Below are positions 8,701 to 14,993 of a stretch of 20,538 nucleotides of DNA, one piece after another. This stretch comes from CAYVQB01 sp964453985 (lineage in GTDB: Bacteria; Babelota; Babeliae; Babelales; UASB340). The notes beneath the pieces are model-generated. The model was given only the letters and a program-made list of their open reading frames with translations, searched no databases and had not been told where the DNA came from. The stretch lies in contig CAYVQB010000016.1 of NCBI GenBank assembly GCA_964453985.1, forward strand, positions 1-20,538, given 5' to 3'. The first letter of the stretch is position 1, and each line of letters starts with the position of its first letter. A program made the position numbers and the translations under genes.

Positions 8701-8841
8701 CTCATGTGCATAGCGCCCTTCAGCATTAAATTCATAATGACGTACAAAGCTATCTAAAAACTCTTTATCAAAAGAGTCGGCATTTATTTTTATAAAAAAT
8801 ATTAGAAATAAAAGTATTATTTTTTTCATCTTAAACATCAT
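5761..8841 (-). CDS. Large exported protein with an internal P-loop, function unknown
   Basis: The protein has 1026 residues. The N-terminus (KMKKIILLFLIFFIKINADS) is a signal peptide or anchor. The middle contains a nucleotide-binding-like motif, FVDGVGKST, with Lys300. It resembles the thymidylate-kinase type GxDGxGKST but has Phe where the first glycycine normally stands. It is followed by a Walker-B-like VFIAD ending at Asp344. Roughly residues 900-937 are a Lys/Glu/Asp-rich low-complexity linker (KKKEKEGSDKDNKKKKEQ). The rest is globular and unfamiliar. The gene overlaps the upstream 345-residue gene by 11 bases if the first ATG (8841) is used; the ATG at 8829 would leave a one-base gap and a tighter signal peptide. 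The two are almost surely co-transcribed. An exported P-loop protein is odd, because periplasm usually lacks ATP. A chance match to the motif remains possible. Confidence 0.85.
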   Translation of the reverse strand: MMFKMKKIILLFLIFFIKINADSFDKEFLDSFVRHYEFNAEGRYAHEYHPALLDKTAYSLDELEGKLKNNNFNLVGRVIICGYEEEAVPSYYPDFKREKINDEASKKSKRGWSQKLHNRFGFMTGFLFKDFNYFSQYWYPGDSCVFEHIDNDEIEIFDDRAEIFQKHAFGKALDLMLPVQFELLNKFKDKDFKGIFQDLIRFWSCLYNGEITVESKQVAGTQDILFSIEYAKHLLRSPLPLFKFFVGPDITYPVEVSCSQPKGATLHAQAFVKNILPKLVPKEDKSTVYVFCSFVDGVGKSTMLGNIKNYMKYGEDVGSFDRVDNSSSQLAEIFELKENVFIADLPAQVSHFTYKPDGLVYVSVQRELQQKEIKELQDFARLNQDKFQKEYETLYGQVKNIIDTKGYLAPDLNNIKMPDKTFLKNLVLLKKDQLNRWIPFKYKDKYYLFDYTDVSQVRVLMSLGFVQSEGLKNIESEQMLFFDGIRLPFVYDYFTSDLVEKLKINNIENVVFVDFVSMYPRSSRENIRVNYLLQQMAILDSSFDVKYSLYRDFVNSSELLYLLKEREPFLSVLNSFELEALSRFALYKIILGRKSGDLEGYSLEGLTNLIKEEWSKITTQDMEYLKLLSVEKLKRETVNLEEIYGFTKNFVNIQQLSLERVLQFSKFLSDFFVDNIENERINSLWEGAGKVVSLDTDFYSSQLNKVMPTISGESVYTYYSLDKNCKDEHLLGPCIRMIRANWYAAILNLLDSQQISEERFFIEKEKYFVAPLKLAWGVDNNLYLTQNIFNEWEDKVDTKDKEIEEFFNLCKSGKIRWGEFSDKPYRLDYKTLGTNSGLFGFDCDMTSCKKLYQPKSTITFLVQKYQKECGQNLVMSTEKLYERLKESELWKKEREALVKQAEKNGEYGKEDKKKEKEGSDKDNKKKKEQDYDEDMGMLSGFISKPKAKVYLGREDQMSVLRQVVRMLVTLEMVIKDPDADVIVRFDNKEDFKAALKLFEKVILPKYFGILFKQDLFDNYEYIEPCI

Positions 8842-9868
8842 CTAAGAGCTCCATGAACTCGTCCCAATGTTTATCATCTTGGGTCATATTATCTTTATCA
8901 GGCAAATCATTACCACGCTTATCTTGTTTAAGCAGGTCCAACAACTCTTTATATCGCTTCATATACTCTTGATACTCAGCCTCACGAACAGAACCAGAAA
9001 TTCTATCTAGAATAACTCTTAAGTCATCATAGTATCTGTAAGTCCCACTCAAATTTTTGTATTTGATCTCTTCTAGAAAAAGTTTGGCCCAATAATCAAA
9101 ACAAAAAGAATAAAACTCATAGCTAACTAAAATCCCATTCTTTTTCCAATACTCTTTTAGTTTTAAATCAGCACTCTTATCTTGTTTTGGTTTTGCTCCA
9201 TATGCACCAAAACCACCATAATATCCACTATCCCAGTAACTTGAGTTTCTTTTTTCTAAGTATATAGAATTATCTTTACTATCTACCCGTACCCGTTCTA
9301 TAAACTCTGCATAAAACGAAAGTTGATCTGCTATAAACTCCCAAAACCCCGCACCATCGCGTGATACTTTTTTTAGTTTTTTAGGATCTGCAATAGTTTC
9401 TAAATATTTGGTATCATAACCAACACTTGCCCATACTTTTTTTTCTTCATCACTAAGCTGTGTATTAATTAATTTAAAGGGAGATTCTACGTACTTCCAG
9501 GGTTCAAAACGCAAGATTTTAATAATTTCTTCCAGATAGTTAGAGATATCTTCGGGCGTCATTAATGCAAGAAAATTCTCCCGCATCAAAAATACCTTTG
9601 GAAAATACCTAAATATATATTTTTTATATTTTTTAAAAAATTCTTGCGACTCTTTTACTATCTGTTCTTTTAATTTAGATTCTAACTTGGAATCTTCGGG
9701 ACTTAGATTCTTAGAAACAACTTCAGGTTCATCTAAACCCTTAAGGAAGCTAAACAAATCTGTTTCACTAATATTATCAAAATCAAGATTCATAGGATCT
9801 GTTGCATCGCTTGCGAAGGTCACACTCGTAAAAAAGATTAAGAATAAAATTAATATATATTTTTTCAT
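8831..9868 (-). CDS. Exported protein, first gene of a two-gene operon, function unknown
   Basis: The protein has 345 residues from an ATG. MKKYILILFLIFFTSVTFA followed by SDA is a clear signal peptide with an AxA-like cleavage site near residue 19. The mature protein is rich in aromatic and charged residues. It includes a Gly/Tyr patch near residues 213-224 (YWDSGYYGGFGAYGA) that may be a flexible or adhesive loop. The C-terminal 60 residues are helical and acidic (ending EFMELLDDV). I recognise no domain. It lies directly upstream of the 1026-residue P-loop protein, with overlapping ends, so the two products probably act together in or beyond the periplasm. The 302-bp inverted-repeat element lies about 24 bases upstream of its start, so that element may carry or affect its 5' leader. 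Confidence 0.85.
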   Translation of the reverse strand: MKKYILILFLIFFTSVTFASDATDPMNLDFDNISETDLFSFLKGLDEPEVVSKNLSPEDSKLESKLKEQIVKESQEFFKKYKKYIFRYFPKVFLMRENFLALMTPEDISNYLEEIIKILRFEPWKYVESPFKLINTQLSDEEKKVWASVGYDTKYLETIADPKKLKKVSRDGAGFWEFIADQLSFYAEFIERVRVDSKDNSIYLEKRNSSYWDSGYYGGFGAYGAKPKQDKSADLKLKEYWKKNGILVSYEFYSFCFDYWAKLFLEEIKYKNLSGTYRYYDDLRVILDRISGSVREAEYQEYMKRYKELLDLLKQDKRGNDLPDKDNMTQDDKHWDEFMELLDDV

Positions 9869-9891
9869 AACTTCATACCCAACATTTAAAT

Positions 9892-10193
9892 CCGCCCTTA
9901 CCAGGGCTCAACCTTGTTTGTCTCGTTAAGTACCCACAGCTACGGCCAAAGGCCTACGCAATGGGCTAACGCTAAACGCCCTTCCGGGCTAAATTTTATT
10001 ATATAAAAACATAGTATCTTCATTGCACCATATAACTGTCTCCATCCTGCCCTTGCAAGCCTACCTACTCCACAATAATAACTTCCAAAATCAGCCCATG
10101 TAATGGGCGATTACTATTAGCCCATTGCGTAGGCCTTTGGCCGTAGCTGTGGGATTGCATGAAACCAAGAGACTCTGAGCCCTGTAAGGGCGG
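9892..10193. repeat. 302-bp inverted-repeat (MITE/REP-like) element
   Basis: This fills most of the only gene-free gap over 300 bases (9869-10256). Inner arms of 37 bases (9933-9969 and 10117-10153) are perfect inverted copies around a 147-base spacer. Outer arms (9892-9910 and 10176-10193) are inverted copies differing by one missing base. Between outer and inner arms, each side has 22 bases that do not match. Small hairpins recur: GCCCT-TACC-AGGGC (9894-9907), GCCC-TTCC-GGGC (9978-9989) and GCCCAT-GTA-ATGGGC (10094-10108). The arms are far richer in G+C than the surroundings. There is no ORF, transposase or clear target-site duplication. It could be a non-autonomous mobile element or a structured RNA. 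I see nothing in 10194-10256. Confidence 0.8.
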
Positions 10194-10256
10194 CTTAGAC
10201 TTCGTCCTGCTGGCTACGGAGAGACCAGTAAGCTGTAGTGGTAAAAAAACTTAGCC

Positions 10257-11177
10257 CTACACGTTCTCATACAAAATCGAGCAACAAATATTAATAAATC
10301 TCACCATCTGATTATGTAACTGATTAAAGGACACATAAATCTCTTGCAATAACTCTTGGTCAACTTCATCACCCTGGATGTTATTTAAACTAGACTCAAG
10401 AGTCTCTGCAAACTTATTAACCCTTGCCATCAACAGATCTTGTCCATTTAAAACCACCTCTTGTTCAGCTTGCCCCAAACCCTCTTTTTGTTCAGCCAAT
10501 ACTGTAACCAGGCTAAGGAAATTCTCAACAATTTGTACAAAATAATTATGATTGTCTTTTATCTCTTGCTTATCATAAAAACCTGGCATAAAAAAAGATC
10601 TAAACTGTTCTAGTTCAAAATCTAACTGCCTTTTTATACTCTCAAAAGTTTCTATGTTATTGCCATTCCAAGCTTTTGAAAATTTATTTTTACCTAAAAC
10701 ATATGCGCCCGAAGCTGCAGTCATTCCCGATGTAATAAAAACAGAAGATATGGCCCAATAAGCACCATCAGTAATCCCATCATAAAGTCGCTCTTTACAA
10801 AGACCCAAAAACTTTTTATTTCTTCGCTTTAACTTTAATAAATAATTCTTAGGCACTTTTTTCAGATCATAATATTTACCGGAAGATTTATAAGAACCTG
10901 AGGAAGAAGCTCCTATTTTTTTCTGGTCTTCATCACTCTTACCATTATAATGTCTATAAATTTTATAACTTAAAAAGCCCAACAAACTTGTGGCACTAAT
11001 AGCAGCAAGAATATAGACAGTACGTCTAAACTGTTTAGCATCATCTTCTATTTTTTGGTAACAGTCTTTTTTTTCTTCTATACCCTGTACAGATGCTCGG
11101 GATACAGCATCATGAGTAAAAGCCATATTATAAAATAACAAGCTAAATATAGTTATAACTTTTAAATGTTTATTCAT
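10257..11177 (-). CDS. Exported/membrane protein, second gene of an operon, function unknown
   Basis: The protein has 306 residues, starting at the ATG at 11177, four bases after the stop of the upstream gene. An in-frame start further up (11279) lies inside that gene and is unlikely. The N-terminus (MNKHLKVITIFSLLFYNMAF) is a signal peptide or first membrane segment. A second hydrophobic helix lies at about residues 52-73 (TVYILAAISATSLLGFLSYKIY). A third, Gly/Ala-rich, is near residues 140-165 (AYWAISSVFITSGMTAASGA). A Ser/Gly/Lys linker and a basic patch separate the last two. The C-terminal half is helical and probably coiled (EQKEGLGQAEQEVVLNGQD). No family is recognised. With its partner upstream it may form a membrane-associated pair. 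Confidence 0.8.
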   Translation of the reverse strand: MNKHLKVITIFSLLFYNMAFTHDAVSRASVQGIEEKKDCYQKIEDDAKQFRRTVYILAAISATSLLGFLSYKIYRHYNGKSDEDQKKIGASSSGSYKSSGKYYDLKKVPKNYLLKLKRRNKKFLGLCKERLYDGITDGAYWAISSVFITSGMTAASGAYVLGKNKFSKAWNGNNIETFESIKRQLDFELEQFRSFFMPGFYDKQEIKDNHNYFVQIVENFLSLVTVLAEQKEGLGQAEQEVVLNGQDLLMARVNKFAETLESSLNNIQGDEVDQELLQEIYVSFNQLHNQMVRFINICCSILYENV

Positions 11178-11181
11178 AAAA

Positions 11182-12273
11182 CTATATCGCACCAGGAAAA
11201 GGACCACCGTTATCCATACTAGAAGAATAACCATGATTCTGGTAACCAGTTGTTGCACCAACTCTACTATTCTTTGCATCCGCAGGATTTAATAAACTAT
11301 TAAGATTAATAAAATATCCATCAAGAGAATTTCGCATAGCTGGCAAAACAGATTTTATTTCAGGAATATTACTAAACTCTTTTAAGGTCTTTACTTTAGT
11401 AACCCAACCTTTTAATTTGAATAATTTATTACTTAATCTATTTGAGCAATTTTTTATACCGTAACCATCAGCTTTCTTTTCATAATATCCAACACGCCCA
11501 TCAATCTCTTCTATAAGTTCTTGGCATGTTAATGCAAAATCTTCAACAAAATCTTGCCACAAGGTTGCCGCTAGATTATCTTTTTTATCATCAGTTTGCA
11601 GATCCTTTAATATTGCATCACGACTTCTGGAATCAGAACGTTCTGCGTTCTTGAGCATAGTTTCTATATCTCTTAGATCTTTTATTAAGATAGTCTTCCA
11701 AGAAGTTATTTCACCAGTTGTAAAAGGCTTGCAACTATTATGAAAAAGGGCCTGACCTACACTTCTGAAAATATCTTCAATTTTGCCAAGTAGGCCACCT
11801 AATACATACTCTGTATAACTATCTACTTTTTTGCCTACAGTTTTTCCAATAGATACCGCTCCCCTAAGGCCAACACCATAAAAGGTACCTTTTAGAATGT
11901 CGTTACCAACTCTTAAATCTTCAACCATTTTCCAGTTATCACCAGCGATACCACGGAAAAACACATCACCAAAACTACCCTTTAAAAGCGACCTAACATT
12001 CTCTCTATCTGATTCTAAATCTTTAAGACGTTCGTCTCTTTTTGTAGAAATAGGTTGGGCGCTTAATGTCTCAATTTGCGTATCAAGCCCATCGAGTTGT
12101 TTTCTTAGCTGTGTACGAACTTTTAAAAACTCAAGGCTCTTACTTCTTTCGCCTCCAAGATAATGACGATAATCATCATCCAAAGCATTTCTTCCCAATA
12201 CCAAACTAAAGGAAGAAATAAGAGACAGAACAAATAAAAACAAATGTTTTTTACCAGAAGTTAGCCTGAACAT
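11182..12273 (-). CDS. Exported helical protein, first gene of an operon, function unknown
   Basis: The protein has 363 residues from the ATG at 12273, preceded by an AGAGAG purine tract. An in-frame TTG at 12312 would add 13 residues before the signal peptide and is rejected. The signal peptide is MFRLTSGKKHLFLFVLSLIS followed by SFSLVLG. Residues about 40-95 are charged and helical with heptad-like leucines, predicting a coiled coil. A Gly-rich amphipathic stretch follows near residues 118-160 (LKGTFYGVGLRGAVSIGKTV). The tail is Gly/Asn/Ser-rich and ends GPFPGAI. No known domain is visible. The stop lies four bases before the start of the 306-residue membrane protein, so the two are co-transcribed and translationally close. 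It is divergent from uvrA across 175 bases. Confidence 0.8.
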   Translation of the reverse strand: MFRLTSGKKHLFLFVLSLISSFSLVLGRNALDDDYRHYLGGERSKSLEFLKVRTQLRKQLDGLDTQIETLSAQPISTKRDERLKDLESDRENVRSLLKGSFGDVFFRGIAGDNWKMVEDLRVGNDILKGTFYGVGLRGAVSIGKTVGKKVDSYTEYVLGGLLGKIEDIFRSVGQALFHNSCKPFTTGEITSWKTILIKDLRDIETMLKNAERSDSRSRDAILKDLQTDDKKDNLAATLWQDFVEDFALTCQELIEEIDGRVGYYEKKADGYGIKNCSNRLSNKLFKLKGWVTKVKTLKEFSNIPEIKSVLPAMRNSLDGYFINLNSLLNPADAKNSRVGATTGYQNHGYSSSMDNGGPFPGAI

Positions 12274-12319
12274 AATATAAAACTCTCTAGAATTTTGAAA
12301 TACAAACCACAAACAAAAA

Positions 12320-12353
12320 CCCCCAAAGGGTCCCTAAAGGGATTGGAAATCCT
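12320..12353. repeat. Cluster of small inverted repeats between the secreted-protein operon and uvrA
   Basis: Three adjacent short palindromic units sit in the divergent gap: CCC-AAA-GGG (12322-12330), TCCC-TAAA-GGGA (12331-12342) and GGATT-GGA-AATCC (12340-12352). They would lie upstream of either divergent start. Function is unknown; they could form leader structures or be regulator sites. Confidence 0.35.
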
Positions 12354-12448
12354 AACATACCCCTCAAATATTGCAACAAAGCGTTATAAAAACACCTAAA
12401 TTTAAGGCTTTTTTGATAAAAAACCCAAAATAAATTAAATTGGTTTAT

Positions 12449-14989
12449 ATGAAAAATAATAAAAATAAAAATAATGAATACATAAACATTACAGGGGCAA
12501 AAGAACACAATCTAAAATCAATAGATGTGCAGATCCCCAAAAATAAACTAGTTGTCATAACCGGGCCATCAGGTTCAGGCAAAAGCTCTTTGGCATTAGA
12601 TACAATTTATGCAGAGGGTAAACGTCGCTATGTTGAATCACTCTCTTCTTATGCTCGTCAATTCTTAGGAATAAGCAAAAGACCAAACGTAGAAAAAATA
12701 GAGGGCCTGTGCCCTGCAATAGCAATCGAACAAAAAACAGTTGGATATAATCCAAGATCTACCGTTGGTACAATAACAGAAATTTATGATTACCTAAGAG
12801 TACTTTTTGCAAGAATTGGTATACCTCACTGCCCTTCATGTGGTGAGGCAATACACGCAGAGTCTCCTGAAAATATAACAACCATGCTTCTTAAAAAGTT
12901 TAAGGGACAAAATATAACTATTGCAGCCCCAATAGCTGTAGAAAAAAAAGGTGAGTTTCAAAGCGAGCTTACTCGTTTTTTTAGCTCCGGCTTTCATCGT
13001 TTTTTAATTGATGGAAAAATGTTAAGATTCAGCGATCAAAAAGACATAGAAAATCTAAAATTAAAAAAAACCTATACTCATAACATAAGTCTTTTGATAG
13101 ATAATTTAAGTGTCACACTAGAAGAAAGCCAGAGACTACAAGAAGCTATAGAAAAAGCATTCAATGCAAACGGTGGCCTTTGTAGCATAATTGATCAAAA
13201 CGACAAAACAAAAACATATTCTTCAAAAAGGATCTGTTTAAATTGTGTTAAATCTTTTCCAGAATTAGAACCAAGATTCTTTTCTTTTAACTCCCCTATT
13301 GGAGCATGCCCAGAATGTCATGGATTAGGTTTTATTTATGAACAATCATATCTGGAATATTATTTTAGAAATAAAAAAGAAAGAACTTGTGAATCTTGTG
13401 ATGGTAAAAGATTAAAAGATGAAGCTCTAGCTGTTACTATAAATAAAAAGAATATTTATGAAATTAGTAATTTGTCCATAGAAAACGCCTTAAGTTTCTT
13501 TAAAAAATTAAAAAAATCCTTAAACCCACAAGAACAAAAAATTTCTGAATCACTTTTAAGAGAAATTATAAATAGATTAAATTTCTTACAAAATGTAGGC
13601 CTGTCTTATCTAACTATATCAAGAACTGCAAAAACTCTATCTGGTGGTGAAGGACAAAGAATTCGTCTTGCAACACAAATAGGCTCAGCTTTGAGTGGCG
13701 TTATTTATATACTAGATGAACCTAGCATTGGGCTACACCAAAAAGATAATGATCGACTAATAAAAACTCTAAAAATGTTGCGTGACCAAGGCAATACTGT
13801 TTTGGTTGTGGAACATGACATGGATACTATTAAAGTTGCAGATTATGTAATAGACGTAGGTCCTGCAGCTGGAATTTTGGGCGGAGAAATTACCGCAACA
13901 GGTACACCTGCTCAACTTGCTAAAAATAAAAATTCTCTTACAGGAAAATATATTTCCGGTGAACTACAAATTAAAACACCAGAAATAAGACGTAAACCTC
14001 AAGCATTTTTAACTATAAATAATGCTACTGCTAATAATCTAAAAGATATTACTGTTGATATTCCATTGGGTATCTTTACTGCTATTTGCGGAGTTTCTGG
14101 CTCAGGCAAAAGCAGTCTTATTATGCAAACTTTAGCACCAGCATTACAAAACTATTTTGCACGAGGATGTGCTGTCTGTAGAAATGCACAAGAACTGACT
14201 GGAGTGCAACAAATAGCCAGCGTAGTGCTCGTTAACCAAAGCCCGATAGGAAGAACTCCTAGATCTAACCCTGCCACTTATTTGGGCATATTTGATGAGA
14301 TCAGGAACCTTTATGCATCACTACCTGAAAGTAACGCTCGTGGATATAAAATAGGACGATTTAGTTTTAATGTACCCAGCGGTCGCTGCTTTGAGTGTAA
14401 TGGCGAAGGACACATAAAAATTTCTATGCACTTTTTAGAAGATGTTGTTATTAGATGTAAGACCTGTAAAGGCCAGCGATATAATCAACAAACATTAGAA
14501 ATTAAATATAAAAATAAAAATATAGCTCAAATTTTAGACATGACAGTTTTTGAAGCTCTTAACTTTTTTAAAGCTCATACAAGAATACATAAAAAATTAG
14601 ATCTTTTATGCCAAGTTGGCCTAGATTATCTCAAGCTTGGCCAACCTTCAACAACGCTTTCTGGCGGAGAGGCTCAAAGAATTAAACTTGTTAGCGAACT
14701 TTCAAAACGTGGCAAAAACTGCATGTATATTTTAGATGAACCAACAACTGGTCTTCATAATTATGATATCGAAAAACTTTTATTAGTTTTAAATAAACTG
14801 GTAAATCGCGGCAACTCCGTTTTGGTTATTGAACACAACTTAGACGTTTTGAAATCTGCAGATTATCTAATAGAAATTGGCCCTGATGGTGGCGACAAAG
14901 GTGGTTATGTTACTGCAACTGGTCACCCTGAACGTGTAAGTAAACATAAACCAAGCATTACCGGACAATACTTAAAGAAAGTTTTGTAA
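12449..14989 (+). CDS. uvrA: UvrA, excinuclease ABC subunit A (short form)
   Basis: UvrA is the damage-sensing ATPase of nucleotide excision repair. It dimerises, recognises DNA lesions and loads UvrB. Both ABC modules are complete. Module I has Walker A GPSGSGKSS (Lys45), signature LSGGEGQ (Ser398) and YILDEPSIGLHQ. Module II has GVSGSGKSS (Lys554), SPIGRTPRSNPATY, signature LSGGEAQ (Ser738) and YILDEPTTGLH. Zinc-type CxxC pairs are present, including HCPSCG, RICLNC, ACPEC (Cys287/Cys290), CESC (Cys314/Cys317) and the module II pair CFEC/CKTC. The protein has 846 residues, about 95 fewer than the usual 940. Only 23 residues separate Cys290 from Cys314, where E. coli has about 125. The start is the ATG at 12449; an in-frame TTG at 12440 is rejected. 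It ends four bases before the convergent repeat-protein gene. Confidence 0.97.
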   Translation: MKNNKNKNNEYINITGAKEHNLKSIDVQIPKNKLVVITGPSGSGKSSLALDTIYAEGKRRYVESLSSYARQFLGISKRPNVEKIEGLCPAIAIEQKTVGYNPRSTVGTITEIYDYLRVLFARIGIPHCPSCGEAIHAESPENITTMLLKKFKGQNITIAAPIAVEKKGEFQSELTRFFSSGFHRFLIDGKMLRFSDQKDIENLKLKKTYTHNISLLIDNLSVTLEESQRLQEAIEKAFNANGGLCSIIDQNDKTKTYSSKRICLNCVKSFPELEPRFFSFNSPIGACPECHGLGFIYEQSYLEYYFRNKKERTCESCDGKRLKDEALAVTINKKNIYEISNLSIENALSFFKKLKKSLNPQEQKISESLLREIINRLNFLQNVGLSYLTISRTAKTLSGGEGQRIRLATQIGSALSGVIYILDEPSIGLHQKDNDRLIKTLKMLRDQGNTVLVVEHDMDTIKVADYVIDVGPAAGILGGEITATGTPAQLAKNKNSLTGKYISGELQIKTPEIRRKPQAFLTINNATANNLKDITVDIPLGIFTAICGVSGSGKSSLIMQTLAPALQNYFARGCAVCRNAQELTGVQQIASVVLVNQSPIGRTPRSNPATYLGIFDEIRNLYASLPESNARGYKIGRFSFNVPSGRCFECNGEGHIKISMHFLEDVVIRCKTCKGQRYNQQTLEIKYKNKNIAQILDMTVFEALNFFKAHTRIHKKLDLLCQVGLDYLKLGQPSTTLSGGEAQRIKLVSELSKRGKNCMYILDEPTTGLHNYDIEKLLLVLNKLVNRGNSVLVIEHNLDVLKSADYLIEIGPDGGDKGGYVTATGHPERVSKHKPSITGQYLKKVL

Positions 14990-14993
14990 AAGA

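Noticed and set aside
9924..9970. Integron attC-like site (GTTAAGT near the inverted repeat)
   Set aside because: One half-site-like string is present but the matching RYYYAAC partner and attC spacing are not, and there is no integrase or cassette array in the window.
9933..10153. The 37-base inverted repeat as a simple transcription terminator
   Set aside because: The spacer is 147 bases long and no T run follows the right arm. It is better described as a repeat element.
11178..11279. N-terminal extension of the 306-residue protein to 11279
   Set aside because: It lies inside the upstream coding sequence and would put 34 residues before an otherwise normal signal peptide. The ATG at 11177 lies four bases after the upstream stop.
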